Shown piece after piece: positions 27,080 through 36,628 of a stretch of DNA of 64,000 nt. Position numbers and translations under genes: made by a program. Source of the stretch: Bacteroidota bacterium (GTDB lineage Bacteria; Bacteroidota; Bacteroidia; Chitinophagales; BACL12); assembly GCA_016706255.1 (NCBI GenBank), contig JADJJZ010000006.1, positions 310,001 through 374,000 on the forward strand, in the 5' to 3' direction. Within the stretch, counting starts at the first letter, position 1; each line of letters begins with the position of its first letter. The notes beneath the pieces are model-generated. The model saw only the letters and a list, made by a program, of their open reading frames with translations. It was not told the DNA's origin and made no database searches.

Positions 27080-28777
27080 ATGAAATTTTCAGCATACCCA
27101 TATAGCAGGCCTGATATTGCGCAGTTGCAGCTTGAATTTAAAGATTTAATCAATCAGTTTACAGGAGCGGAAACGCCGGAAGCGCAACTGGATTTGATGC
27201 ATAAAATAAATGTTTTACGCAGTGGTTTTGATACGATGTATCAAATTTGTTCGATTCGGCATTCGATTGACACGCGTGATGTTTTTTATGCGGAAGAACA
27301 AACTTTTTTTGATGAAAATTCGCCTTCGTTTGAAGCATTGTCGAGCGATTATTATGCGGCATTAATTCAGGCGAAATTCAGACCTGAAATTGAAGCAAAA
27401 TTCGGCAAACAATTATTTAAAATTGCGGAAATGCAATTGCGTGCATTTAAGCCGGAAATTATAGAAGATTTAATTACTGAAAATAAATTAAGCACTGAAT
27501 ATCAGGAATTAATTGCAAGTGCGGCAATACCATTTGACGGTGAAGAAAAAACGCTTGCAGAAATGGTTCCTTATTTGAGAAGTACGGATAGAAATATTCG
27601 TGAACGTGCATCGAATTCGCGCTGGCAGTTTTTTGTTGAACATGCAGATGCGCTGGACCGGATTTTTGATGAGTTGGTAAAAACGCGTCAGCGAATTGCA
27701 ATAAAATTAGGGTTTGAAAATTTTATTCCTGTGGGTTATTTGCGGATGATGCGCAGTGATTATAATGCAGAAATGGTTGCAAATTTTCGCGAACAGGTGC
27801 GTGCACAAATTGTGCCCATGGCTATTGCGTTAAAACATAAACAAGCGAAACGTCTCGGGTTGCCTGCATTAAAATATTACGATGAACCATTATCATTTAA
27901 AAGCGGCAACGCAACACCAAAAGGTACGCCTGAATGGATAATTGAAAATGGAAAAAAAATGTATTCTGAATTATCAGATGAAACAGCAACATTTTTCAAC
28001 TTTATGCTCGATAATGAGCTGATGGATTTGGTTGCAAAAAAAGGTAAAGCAGGTGGTGGTTATTGCACTTATATTTCTGGATTTAAAGCACCATTTATTT
28101 TTTCGAATTTTAATGGCACGAGCGCTGATATTGATGTGCTTACACATGAAGTGGGTCATGCATTTCAGGTGTATATGAGTCGCGGATTTGAAACTGCAGA
28201 ATATTATTGGCCAACCAGCGATGGTGCAGAAATTCATTCGATGAGTATGGAATATTTTGCGTATCCGTGGATGGATAATTTTTTTAATGGTGAAGCAGAT
28301 AAATATCGCTATTCACATTTAGTGGATTCATTATTATTTTTACCATATGGTGTTGCTGTTGATGAATTTCAACATGGCATATACGCACATCCTGAATGGA
28401 CGCCCGATGAAAGAAAAACATTTTGGAGCGACCTTGAAAAAAAATATCAGCCTTACAAAGATTATGATGGAAATAAATTTTTAATGCAGGGCGGATTTTG
28501 GCAAACTCAAGCGCACATATATCAGTCGCCATTTTATTATATCGATTATACGCTCGCACAAATTTGTGCATTTCAATTCTGGCTCAAAGCGCGTCAGGAT
28601 AATAAATCTGCTTTTAACGATTATGTAAAATTATGTAAAGCCGGTGGCAGCAAATCGTTTTTGGAATTAGTTGAATATGCAGGTTTACAATCACCGTTTC
28701 AGCGTGAAACTGTTTCGGAAATTGTAGATGAAATAAATCGCTATCTCAGCGAGGTTGATGATTCGCGGTGGAATTAA
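27080..28777 (+). CDS. M3 family oligoendopeptidase (PepF-like)
   Basis: About 565 residues from ATG 27080. The zinc motif is DVLTHEVGHAFQVYMSR (HExxH), with the downstream Glu in the AEIHSMSMEYFAYPW segment, typical of M3 thimet-like peptidases. The N-terminal helical part (LRSGFDTMYQICSIRHSIDT) and C-terminal IYQSPFYYIDYTLAQICAFQFW are also characteristic. No signal peptide: a cytoplasmic enzyme that cuts short peptides. It stands alone and is bracketed by inverted copies of the intergenic repeat, B and C on the left and D and E on the right. Confidence 0.92.
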   Translation: MKFSAYPYSRPDIAQLQLEFKDLINQFTGAETPEAQLDLMHKINVLRSGFDTMYQICSIRHSIDTRDVFYAEEQTFFDENSPSFEALSSDYYAALIQAKFRPEIEAKFGKQLFKIAEMQLRAFKPEIIEDLITENKLSTEYQELIASAAIPFDGEEKTLAEMVPYLRSTDRNIRERASNSRWQFFVEHADALDRIFDELVKTRQRIAIKLGFENFIPVGYLRMMRSDYNAEMVANFREQVRAQIVPMAIALKHKQAKRLGLPALKYYDEPLSFKSGNATPKGTPEWIIENGKKMYSELSDETATFFNFMLDNELMDLVAKKGKAGGGYCTYISGFKAPFIFSNFNGTSADIDVLTHEVGHAFQVYMSRGFETAEYYWPTSDGAEIHSMSMEYFAYPWMDNFFNGEADKYRYSHLVDSLLFLPYGVAVDEFQHGIYAHPEWTPDERKTFWSDLEKKYQPYKDYDGNKFLMQGGFWQTQAHIYQSPFYYIDYTLAQICAFQFWLKARQDNKSAFNDYVKLCKAGGSKSFLELVEYAGLQSPFQRETVSEIVDEINRYLSEVDDSRWN

Positions 28778-28943
28778 TTAGCTAATTAGCTGATGGGGTG
28801 AATTCCAAGATTGGCATTTTTTGGATTAATTGACATGTTAGGTGATTAGTAAATTCGGTGATGGGTGGGTTCGTCAATTGAATGACAAAAGTGCTTCGAA
28901 ATTTGCTGTAATAATTATTGGAATAATCAATTGGCTGCGCGTT
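28778..28943. other. Gene-free sequence after the peptidase gene
   Basis: No coding frame and no clear terminator. Together with the repeats that follow it forms a 345-bp gap. Confidence 0.6.
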
Positions 28944-29008
28944 GGGCTGACACGTGGGTCAGCCCCTACGGTTGCTCCGAATGAAATTCTCACTCGAAAT
29001 CGGCTGTT
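28944..29008 (-). repeat. Intergenic repeat copy D, inverted, GAC-type hairpin
   Basis: Hairpin arms 28944-28951 and 28958-28965 and core 28974-29008, oriented opposite to copies A to C. Same stem sequence as copy C. Confidence 0.9.
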
Positions 29009-29038
29009 AATTAGTGATTAATTAAATAATCGCGAGTC

Positions 29039-29101
29039 GGGCTAATATTGATTAGCCCCAACGGGAGCTCCGAATGAAATTCCGGCTCAAAATCGGCTGT
29101 T
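29039..29101 (-). repeat. Intergenic repeat copy E, inverted, TAAT-type hairpin
   Basis: Hairpin arms 29039-29046 and 29051-29058 and core 29067-29101, opposite orientation, same stem as copy B. It is followed by octamer-like units (TTAGCACATCAGCACATT) in inverted order, mirroring the left side. Confidence 0.9.
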
Positions 29102-29122
29102 AATTAGCACATCAGCACATTC

Positions 29123-29827
29123 TCAATTCACCTCTTCGGTGTTCAATCTAAATCCGTTACCATGAATATTTACAATTTCGAGGGTTGGGTCGTCTTTGAG
29201 GTATTTGCGCAATTTGGTTACGAAAACGTCCATGCTGCGGGCGGTAAAATAATCGTCGCGGCCCCAGATTTGTTTCAGGGCTTCTTCGCGATAAACGATG
29301 TCGTTTACTTTGAGGCAGAATAAACGCAGCAACTCAGCTTCTTTTGGTGATAATTTGGCATCTGTTGTGCCATTTTTGAGCATACGGGTTTTATAATTGA
29401 AATGATATTTACCAATTTCAAATTCTTTTTGCTGATTGTTGGTGCGCAGTTTACCACCACGTTTTAAAATGGCAGCAATGCGGTATAATAATTCTTCGCT
29501 GTTAAATGGTTTGGTGATATAATCATCTGCGCCAACTTTAAATCCTTCCAATACATCGTCCTGTAATGTTTTTGCCGTGAGGAAAATGACAGGCATTTCA
29601 GGATTGATACGTTTTATTTGAGCAGCTAATGTGAAGCCGTCTTTTTTAGGCATCATCACATCGAGTACACATAAATTAAATTCTTCTTTAAAGAAAAGGT
29701 CTTCGCCTTTTTCTCCGTCGGTAGCTAATTTTACATCGTAGCCACTCATCGATAAATAATCTTTTAAAACGGCTCCGAAATTCGGGTCGTCTTCAACAAG
29801 CAGGATTTTAGTTTTAATTTCGTCCAT
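29123..29827 (-). CDS. OmpR/PhoB-type response regulator
   Basis: 234 residues. Receiver domain with acidic pair ED at 12-13, phosphoacceptor D56 in CVLDVMMPKKDGF, and the switch region FLTAKT...DDYITKPF with its Lys near 107. The C-terminal winged-helix DNA-binding domain (LSPKEAELLRLFCLKVNDIV, DVFVTKLRKYLKDDP, GNGFRL) is complete. It should be phosphorylated by the histidine kinase encoded 13 bp upstream and regulate target promoters. The target genes are unknown; the divergent PDZ gene is one candidate (inference). Confidence 0.94.
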   Translation of the reverse strand: MDEIKTKILLVEDDPNFGAVLKDYLSMSGYDVKLATDGEKGEDLFFKEEFNLCVLDVMMPKKDGFTLAAQIKRINPEMPVIFLTAKTLQDDVLEGFKVGADDYITKPFNSEELLYRIAAILKRGGKLRTNNQQKEFEIGKYHFNYKTRMLKNGTTDAKLSPKEAELLRLFCLKVNDIVYREEALKQIWGRDDYFTARSMDVFVTKLRKYLKDDPTLEIVNIHGNGFRLNTEEVN

Positions 29828-29840
29828 AAAATAATTTTAA

Positions 29841-31454
29841 TCAGGTTATTGGTAAAAATAATTTGAATTGACTTCCTTTTTTGGGCTGACTTTTTACATC
29901 GATTGTCCCTTTATGTGCTTCTATAATTGCTTTAACATAAGTTAATCCTAAGCCAAAGCCTTTAATATTGTGTACGTTGCCGGTAGGCACGCGATAAAAT
30001 TTTTCGAAAATCATTTTTACATCATCGTTGCTCATGCCAATACCGTGGTCGGCAACGGTGATGTAAATACCTTTGTCATCACTTTCGGTGGTAATTTTTA
30101 TTTCCGGTTTTTCAGGTGAATATTTATTGGCATTGTCGAGCAAATTGCTGATAACATTACTCAAATGTACTTCATCTCCTGTTAACTCATAACGCTCTGC
30201 AGCCAGCTCCATGTCTATCTTTCCGTCTTTTTCTTCTACCTGAACACTAATGTTTTCAACGGCGCGGTAAATAATATCGTGAATATCGATATCATCAGTA
30301 CTCAAACTAATTTCATTTTTATCGAGCAAGGCCATCTGCAACACTTTTTCTACCTGCGCATTCATGCGTTTATTTTCTTCTTTAATAATATGTGTGTAGT
30401 GTTTTATTTTACTTTCATCTTTCAAAATCATTGGATTATTTACTGCATCCACTGCGAGTGAAATGGTTGCCAATGGTGTTTTGAATTCATGTGTCATATT
30501 ATTGATGAAATCATTTTTTATTTCCGATAATTTTTTCTGTCTCAATAAAATTACCACCGTATAATAAAATACACCGATAATAATTGAAGTAAATAATAAA
30601 GAACCAATTAACAGCGACCAGATACTGCTTAAGATAAAACTTTTTTGATGCGGGAAATTTACCAGCAACACGTCGTTATTAAAAAACATATCATCCGGAA
30701 ATAAACTTACTTTATGTGTTGTGGATGCCAATTCTTTTACTGCTTCTCTGCTGCCGGCGTTGGTAATAAAAAATTCATCATCCATTAATACACCGTAATT
30801 AAAATCGGTAGTAATTCCTCTGTTGCTTAATTCATGAAAAAGGGTATTTTTTAAAAATACGGTATCAATTGTTTGCTCCGGTTTAATACCACGCTGCATC
30901 ATTTGAAACATCATTTGTTCCATGGCTTTTTTGATACGCTGCGAATTAATGCGTAATTGCCTGTCGATATCCGTTAAAATATCTGTAATCAACGCATCAT
31001 CCGCCGATTTAAAATCACCTTTATACTCCAGCGGTTCTAAAATCATGGTTGGGCGGTCGCCACCTAAAGGCATTGGTGAAATATCGTGACCAAAGGGTTC
31101 AATTTTGCTTGCTTCAGCACGGAAATAATCAACCCCGGCAGCACTTGCCGACTCCAATGCAATGGCCATCATGCTGTCGCTCATCATGCCATCATAAATA
31201 GTAAGTGAATCAGGGCCAACGCTCCAATAAGTGGAATCAGAAAAAAAGAGGTTCATCTGACTGCTCACCACCGATGCTGCAATATTGGTTTCCACCTTGT
31301 CTGCCACCTTGTTAAGCGCCTCATTTACATGGAAGCTGAACACCTGTTCTTTTTGGGCAATGGTATTTCTAATCCAGTAAACCTGAACTAAAATGATCCC
31401 CAGCAAAGCCGTGCTCATTAGTATTACAATCAACCATATTCGGTTTCTTAACAT
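29841..31454 (-). CDS. Membrane sensor histidine kinase
   Basis: 537 residues. Transmembrane helix about 7-28, a large periplasmic sensor (about 29-285) unlike named sensor domains, second helix about 286-312, then directly HisKA with the phospho-His in NNMTHEFKTPLATIS and an HATPase domain with N box SNLLDNANKYSPE, G1 VADHGIGMS and G2 GFGLGLTYVKAI. No HAMP linker is seen, as is common for Bacteroidota kinases of this type. It forms a two-component system with the response regulator 13 bp downstream. The stimulus is not known. Confidence 0.93.
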   Translation of the reverse strand: MLRNRIWLIVILMSTALLGIILVQVYWIRNTIAQKEQVFSFHVNEALNKVADKVETNIAASVVSSQMNLFFSDSTYWSVGPDSLTIYDGMMSDSMMAIALESASAAGVDYFRAEASKIEPFGHDISPMPLGGDRPTMILEPLEYKGDFKSADDALITDILTDIDRQLRINSQRIKKAMEQMMFQMMQRGIKPEQTIDTVFLKNTLFHELSNRGITTDFNYGVLMDDEFFITNAGSREAVKELASTTHKVSLFPDDMFFNNDVLLVNFPHQKSFILSSIWSLLIGSLLFTSIIIGVFYYTVVILLRQKKLSEIKNDFINNMTHEFKTPLATISLAVDAVNNPMILKDESKIKHYTHIIKEENKRMNAQVEKVLQMALLDKNEISLSTDDIDIHDIIYRAVENISVQVEEKDGKIDMELAAERYELTGDEVHLSNVISNLLDNANKYSPEKPEIKITTESDDKGIYITVADHGIGMSNDDVKMIFEKFYRVPTGNVHNIKGFGLGLTYVKAIIEAHKGTIDVKSQPKKGSQFKLFLPIT

Positions 31455-31460
31455 CTTTCA

Positions 31461-31468
31461 CAAATTTA
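31461..31468 (-). promoter_or_regulatory. Candidate -7 element for the histidine kinase operon
   Basis: Minus strand TAAATTTG, perfect TAnnTTTG, 6 nt before the ATG; implies a leaderless kinase-regulator transcript. Confidence 0.5.
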
Positions 31469-31555
31469 CAAGTGTTAAAATCGGGGAAAAAGTTGTTTAA
31501 CGCAACATTAACATCTTTTAATTGACATTTAACTACTTCGCTTTGCTAAGGTCGC

Positions 31556-31563
31556 TAAATTTG
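31556..31563 (+). promoter_or_regulatory. Candidate -7 element for the PDZ protein gene
   Basis: TAAATTTG, the same octamer as in the divergent kinase promoter, 59 nt before the ATG at 31623. Confidence 0.4.
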
Positions 31564-31622
31564 TCATGTCTTAGTCATAACAAGGCTTTTAGCCACTTAA
31601 TACCAAAAAAACTCAAGTTGTC

Positions 31623-33071
31623 ATGAAACGGTTCCTGCTTACATTTTCCTTTATTTGTTTCGCTGCGGTGCAGTTTTTTGCCTTCGGACAGAATCCGGAC
31701 AACCAGATTCGTATCAAAATTGATGCTAATGTGGACGGTAAAACAGTGAAGATAGACACAAATATTAATGGATTGGAGGATTTTGATTTGGATGCTTTGC
31801 TTAAAGAATTAGGGGTGGAAGAAGAACTGAATCAATTGAATATTGATATCAATACCGGTTTTCAGTTTAATTGGGATGAGGCTGCTTTTGAAGATATGAT
31901 GGAAGGGTTACAGAATATTGAAATGCCGGAACTTCCAGAACTACCGGAACTGAGCATTAGCGGTTTGGATGAAATGTCGTTCATTTCCCCAAATAAAGCC
32001 GTATTAGGTGTGTACACAGATAAAAATGTTGAAGGGGCTCAAATTACAGGATTGGTTGAAGAAGGCGCTGCGGTTGAAGCAGGACTTAAGGAAGGCGATA
32101 TTATAATCGGAGTCGACAAACGAACAATTGAATCGCCATCGAACCTTACTGAAGTTATCGGTATGTATGAACCCGGTGTTTCGGTAAAAGTTACATACCT
32201 GCGCGATGGCAAAGAGCAAACCGTAAATGCCATCTTAAAAGAAAATAAAAATGCAATAAGTGCATGGTCGAACGAATGGAATAATAATCTCGATTCATTC
32301 CAATTTGATTTTGATAATATCAGTCCCGATAATTTATTTCAAATGAGTACACCCGATCGTGGATATTTAGGTGTGTATTTGCAAGATGAAGAAAATGAAG
32401 TAATTATTACCGGTGTCGAAAAAAATTCGCCGGCAGAAAAAGCCGGATTACAAGAAGGTGATATTATTACAGAATTAAACGGAAATAATGTGGTGAGTTA
32501 TGATGCATTAATGGAAATTATGAATACCACAAAACCCGGTGAAAAAATCAGTATTAAATATAAACGCGCGGGCAAAATTCAAAAAACTGATGCTGTATTA
32601 GATGAAGTAAAAAATCAATTTTATATTGATGGTGATGAAGAAGGATATGAGCCCGGAATTATTATTGATCATGTAGCACCAGTAACGCCGGGATGCGCGT
32701 ACAGCTACAGTTCTACGGATGGCAAACGCAATGTTTCTATTTGTATAACTGCAATAAAAGATCAGCCGGAATCAACAAAAGAAAATACTGCTACCAATGG
32801 TTTACACCCATTAATGGACCCGCAAAATTTAATTGTTTATTCCAACCCAAGTGCAGGTTCGTTTAATATAAAATTTAATTTAAATCAGGAAGGTGATACC
32901 AGAGTGGTAGTTACCGATGTGAATGGGAAAGAAGTATATAGTGAAACATTAAAAAATTTTAGTGGTGCTTACGATAAAACAATTTCATTGGAATCGGCAC
33001 CAAAAGGTACTTACTTTATTAAAGTTACACAAAATGGGTATTCCGGAACTAAATCGGTTATACTGCAATAA
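31623..33071 (+). CDS. Secreted protein with two PDZ domains and a type IX sorting domain
   Basis: 482 residues. Signal peptide (about 1-22), an acidic region with repeated PELPELPEL, PDZ domain one (about 120-195: KAVLGVYTDKNVEGAQITGL, AGLKEGDIIIGVDK), PDZ domain two (about 245-325: RGYLGVYLQDEENEVIITGV, AGLQEGDIITELNG), then a Ser/Thr region and a type IX sorting domain (VYSNPSAGSFNIKFNLN to TKSVILQ). No protease domain is present, so it is a binding or scaffold protein outside the cell, not an HtrA protease. It diverges from the two-component system, which might control it. Confidence 0.85.
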   Translation: MKRFLLTFSFICFAAVQFFAFGQNPDNQIRIKIDANVDGKTVKIDTNINGLEDFDLDALLKELGVEEELNQLNIDINTGFQFNWDEAAFEDMMEGLQNIEMPELPELPELSISGLDEMSFISPNKAVLGVYTDKNVEGAQITGLVEEGAAVEAGLKEGDIIIGVDKRTIESPSNLTEVIGMYEPGVSVKVTYLRDGKEQTVNAILKENKNAISAWSNEWNNNLDSFQFDFDNISPDNLFQMSTPDRGYLGVYLQDEENEVIITGVEKNSPAEKAGLQEGDIITELNGNNVVSYDALMEIMNTTKPGEKISIKYKRAGKIQKTDAVLDEVKNQFYIDGDEEGYEPGIIIDHVAPVTPGCAYSYSSTDGKRNVSICITAIKDQPESTKENTATNGLHPLMDPQNLIVYSNPSAGSFNIKFNLNQEGDTRVVVTDVNGKEVYSETLKNFSGAYDKTISLESAPKGTYFIKVTQNGYSGTKSVILQ

Positions 33072-33105
33072 TTTTTGTTTAAGGGTTAAATATTTTCAGA
33101 GCAAA

Positions 33106-33130
33106 GTCGGTCGCAAGGCCGGCTTTTTTT
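33106..33130 (+). terminator. Intrinsic terminator after the PDZ gene
   Basis: A 7-bp G/C-rich stem with two G-U pairs (33106-33112 with 33117-33123), a GCAA tetraloop and seven T. Confidence 0.88.
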
Positions 33131-33261
33131 ATGTACTGATTTTTTGATATCACTATAGTTTATTCGGCTATATAATTGAACATCAGCGATATACAATGTT
33201 TACAATGATTATGTACAGGTTAAAAAAATATTTAGATTAGCATTATAATAAACCAAAATCT

Positions 33262-35847
33262 ATGAAGAATAACCTTTACCTATTCACCTTTTTAATGCTG
33301 ATTTCGGCGGCCACATTCGCCCAAACGCAGATAAAGGGCAACATTTCAGACTTCAATGGTGGTGCATTACCGGGCGCAACTGTTGTTGAAAAAGGGACCA
33401 ATAACGGAACCATTTCTGACCTGGATGGCAATTTTACCATTACTATGAAAACCGTTCCCGGAACCCTGGTTTTCACTTTTGTGGGTTATGCCACTCAGGA
33501 AATTGAAGTTAGTGCACAAACTACCTTACGCGTAATTATGGAAGCTGAATCGTACAACCTTTCAGGTGTTGAAGTGGTTGGTACACGTAGCTTAAACCGC
33601 TCAGCCACCGAAAGTATGGTGCCTGTCGATTTAATTGATGTTAAATCGGTAACCGCTGCAAACGGACAATTAGATGTTAACCAGTTGCTGCAATATGCTG
33701 CTCCTTCGTTTAACTCCAACCGTCAGAGTGGTTCAGATGGTGCCGACCATATTGACCCGGCAACTTTGCGCGGTTTAGGCCCTGACCAAACATTGGTTTT
33801 AATTAATGGTAAACGTTATCACCAAAGTTCACTCATCAATATTTTTGGAACACGCGGTCGCGGAAATACCGGTAGCGATTTAAATACCATTCCTGCCGCT
33901 GCAATTGAACGCATCGAAATTTTACGCGATGGTGCTTCTGCACAATATGGTTCAGATGCCATTGCAGGTGTTATTAATATCGTATTAAAAGATGATGTAA
34001 ATGAATTTACCGGAAATGTAAATACAGGTGCTTATATGGCACAAGATAATTTTAATCAGGGCTCACTCGACGGACAAAATTTGCAGTTAAATGGAAATTA
34101 CGGATTTAAAATTGGCGATGGCGGATTTATAAATGTAACATCCGATTATCATTATCGCGGACATACAAACCGTGCTGAATTTACCGGCGATTTTCCTGAT
34201 AATACCGATGTGCGTAATCAATACGGTGATGCAGAAGTTACCGATTTTACGGCATGGTTTAATATGAAATTACCTTTAAATGCAAACACACATTTTTATG
34301 CATTCGGTGGAACAAACAGTCGCGATGTTGAATCGTATGCTTATACACGTGGAGCAGGTGAAAACAGAAATATTGATTCTATTTATCCAAAAGGATTTGA
34401 CCCAATTATTGCTTCGGTTGTGAATGATCATTCATTATCTGCAGGTATTCGTGGTGATATCAGCGGATGGGATGTAGATTTTAATACCACAATGGGAAAA
34501 AATAAAATGCATTATTATGGTCGTAACACCTTAAATGCATCAATGGGTGAAGCATCACCAACAGAATTTGATGATGGTGGATTTTCATTAGCACAAGCAA
34601 CAACAAGTCTCGATTTTTCACGTTATTTTGATAATGCTTTACACGGTTTAAATATTGCCTACGGTGCTGAATACCGAATAGATAATTATATCATTTTTGC
34701 CGGCGAACAGGCTTCATGGGATAATTATGGTGAAGTATTTATTGATGGTGGTGATACTACGACCCGTCCCGGCGGAGCTCAGGGTTTCCCTGGTTTTCAG
34801 CCCGGTGATGAAACAGATGAGTTCAGAACCAATATTGGTGTTTATGCTGATGTGGAAGCAGATTTTACAGAAAACTTTTCCATGAGCGGTGCATTACGTT
34901 TTGAAGATTATTCTGATTTTGGAAATACCATTAACGGAAAAATAGCTGCACGTTTAGCATTAGGAAAAAATTATGCTTTGAGAGGTTCATTTAGTACCGG
35001 GTTCAGAGCACCATCGCTTGCGCAAGTTTATTTCTCTTCAACGTATACCAATGTTGAAAATGGTGTTATTGTGGATGAATTAATTGCAGATAATAAAAGT
35101 ACCATTACCCGCGAATTGGGTATTCCAAGTTTAACGGAAGAAAAAAGTGTAAACGCCAGTTTTGGTATTACCGCTAAACCAACAGCATCACTTTCATTTA
35201 CTTTAGATGGTTATTATGTTACCATTACCGACCGTATCGTATTAACAGATGGTTTTGGTACCGATGATGATCAAATTGGTTCAACACTGGAAGATTTAAA
35301 TGTTGGTTACGCAAGATTTTTTACCAATGCCGTAGATACAAAAACAATGGGTTTAGATGCCATTATATCTTATAAAATATATATGGAAGATAATACCCTT
35401 ACATTTACCTACGCAGGTAACTTTAATCAAATGGAAGTTACTGCAATTCATACCAACGAATTGCTTGCCGGAAAAGAAGATAATTACTTCAGCGATCGCG
35501 AAGAATATTTTTTATTGGCGAGTGCGCCTCCGGTAAAAATGCATATTAATGCAGAATATGCTACACCAAAATTAAATGTGAATTTACGTGCTAATTATTT
35601 CGGCGCAATTACATTAATTAATTACAGTGGTTTAGAATATACTTATTCTGCTAAAACAACTATAGATGCCAGCGTTGGTTACGATATTACCAGCAACATG
35701 CATTTAACTGTTGGTGCTGCTAACTTGTTAAACACTTATCCTGACCCAACCGACCCTTATGAAACAGAAACAGGTGGTGCCTGGGATGCAGTTCAAATGG
35801 GCTTTGGCGGAACATTCCTGTTTACTAAACTCGGATTTAAATTCTGA
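33262..35847 (+). CDS. TonB-dependent receptor with N-terminal carboxypeptidase-like domain
   Basis: 861 residues. Signal peptide (MKNNLYLFTFLMLISAATFA), carboxypeptidase-D regulatory-like domain (about 24-95: KGNISDFNGGALPGATV, GTISDLDGNFTI), plug domain (about 110-250: DVNQLLQYAAPSFNSN, HIDPATLRGLGPDQTLVLIN, ERIEILRDGASAQYGSDAIA) and a beta-barrel to the C-terminal Phe (KLGFKF). It is an outer-membrane active transporter energised by TonB. Its substrate is not indicated: no SusD-like partner follows, and the gene stands alone between two terminators. Confidence 0.92.
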   Translation: MKNNLYLFTFLMLISAATFAQTQIKGNISDFNGGALPGATVVEKGTNNGTISDLDGNFTITMKTVPGTLVFTFVGYATQEIEVSAQTTLRVIMEAESYNLSGVEVVGTRSLNRSATESMVPVDLIDVKSVTAANGQLDVNQLLQYAAPSFNSNRQSGSDGADHIDPATLRGLGPDQTLVLINGKRYHQSSLINIFGTRGRGNTGSDLNTIPAAAIERIEILRDGASAQYGSDAIAGVINIVLKDDVNEFTGNVNTGAYMAQDNFNQGSLDGQNLQLNGNYGFKIGDGGFINVTSDYHYRGHTNRAEFTGDFPDNTDVRNQYGDAEVTDFTAWFNMKLPLNANTHFYAFGGTNSRDVESYAYTRGAGENRNIDSIYPKGFDPIIASVVNDHSLSAGIRGDISGWDVDFNTTMGKNKMHYYGRNTLNASMGEASPTEFDDGGFSLAQATTSLDFSRYFDNALHGLNIAYGAEYRIDNYIIFAGEQASWDNYGEVFIDGGDTTTRPGGAQGFPGFQPGDETDEFRTNIGVYADVEADFTENFSMSGALRFEDYSDFGNTINGKIAARLALGKNYALRGSFSTGFRAPSLAQVYFSSTYTNVENGVIVDELIADNKSTITRELGIPSLTEEKSVNASFGITAKPTASLSFTLDGYYVTITDRIVLTDGFGTDDDQIGSTLEDLNVGYARFFTNAVDTKTMGLDAIISYKIYMEDNTLTFTYAGNFNQMEVTAIHTNELLAGKEDNYFSDREEYFLLASAPPVKMHINAEYATPKLNVNLRANYFGAITLINYSGLEYTYSAKTTIDASVGYDITSNMHLTVGAANLLNTYPDPTDPYETETGGAWDAVQMGFGGTFLFTKLGFKF

Positions 35848-35865
35848 TAATATAAAATTGTAAAA

Positions 35866-35906
35866 ACGCCCGCCTGCGCTGTAATATGCCGGGCGGGCGT
35901 TCTTTT
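35866..35906 (+). terminator. Intrinsic terminator after the TonB receptor gene
   Basis: A perfect 9-bp stem ACGCCCGCC/GGCGGGCGT (35866-35874 with 35892-35900) closes a 17-nt loop, followed by a T tract. Confidence 0.88.
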
Positions 35907-35953
35907 TAGCAGACTTGTTTCAAATTTTTCAGACAAATGAACCAATAAATGGC

Positions 35954-35961
35954 TAATTTTG
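35954..35961 (+). promoter_or_regulatory. Candidate -7 element for the Nfu gene
   Basis: TAATTTTG, perfect TAnnTTTG, 21 nt before the chosen ATG. It overlaps the upstream in-frame start near 35959, which supports ATG 35983. Confidence 0.45.
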
Positions 35962-35982
35962 TTCGGCAGAAAAGATAACCAG

Positions 35983-36564
35983 ATGAGCAACTTTATAGTA
36001 AGTATATACACTGAGGCAACTCCCAATCCGGATTCCCTCAAATTTGTGATGAACAAAATGTTGTTAACCGGCCGCAGTGTGGACTTTGAACGCGGTGATG
36101 CAGTTGCATTTGCCCCATTGGCAGAAGCCATTTTTAATGAATTCAGTTTTGCGAAGGGCGTTTTTATAATGAACAACTTTGTTACAGTTCGTAAAGACGC
36201 TGAAATTGATTGGTTTGAAGTAAAATCATCAATTTCTGATTTTATCAAAAACTGGGTAAGCGAAGGAAAAACCATAGTTGGCGAAATTCCTGAAACCGAT
36301 AATATCAGCGGTGAAATGGATGGTGATGCAATTGTTGCCAAAATAAAACAGATGCTCGATCAGTATGTAAAACCGGCAGTTGAAATGGACGGTGGTGCAA
36401 TTCAGTTTAAATCGTTCGACAATGGTATTGTTACTTTAATGATGCAAGGTTCTTGCAGCGGATGTCCTTCTTCAACAGTTACATTAAAATCAGGTATCGA
36501 AGGTTTATTACGCCGAATGGTGCCGGAAGTTAAAGAAGTAGTTGCAGAAAGTGTTGAGATTTAA
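35983..36564 (+). CDS. Nfu/NifU family iron-sulfur cluster carrier
   Basis: About 193 residues from ATG 35983. N-terminal Nfu_N domain (SIYTEATPNPDSLKFVMNKM) and C-terminal NifU domain with MDGGAIQFKSFDNGIVTLMM and the cluster-binding CSGCPSSTVTLKSGIEG (CxxC). Such proteins hold a bridging 4Fe-4S cluster and hand it to target enzymes such as the radical SAM and TCA proteins. The gene is monocistronic with its own promoter and terminator. Confidence 0.93.
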   Translation: MSNFIVSIYTEATPNPDSLKFVMNKMLLTGRSVDFERGDAVAFAPLAEAIFNEFSFAKGVFIMNNFVTVRKDAEIDWFEVKSSISDFIKNWVSEGKTIVGEIPETDNISGEMDGDAIVAKIKQMLDQYVKPAVEMDGGAIQFKSFDNGIVTLMMQGSCSGCPSSTVTLKSGIEGLLRRMVPEVKEVVAESVEI

Positions 36565-36586
36565 ATTTCACGCTAAATAATATTTA

Positions 36587-36621
36587 AATGTGCTGTTGTA
36601 TCAATAGCACATTTTTTTTTG
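36587..36621 (+). terminator. Intrinsic terminator after the Nfu gene
   Basis: An 8-bp stem (36587-36594 with 36606-36613) followed by a run of T. On the other strand it could also serve the convergent lipoprotein gene. Confidence 0.85.
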
Positions 36622-36628
36622 CCCGGAA

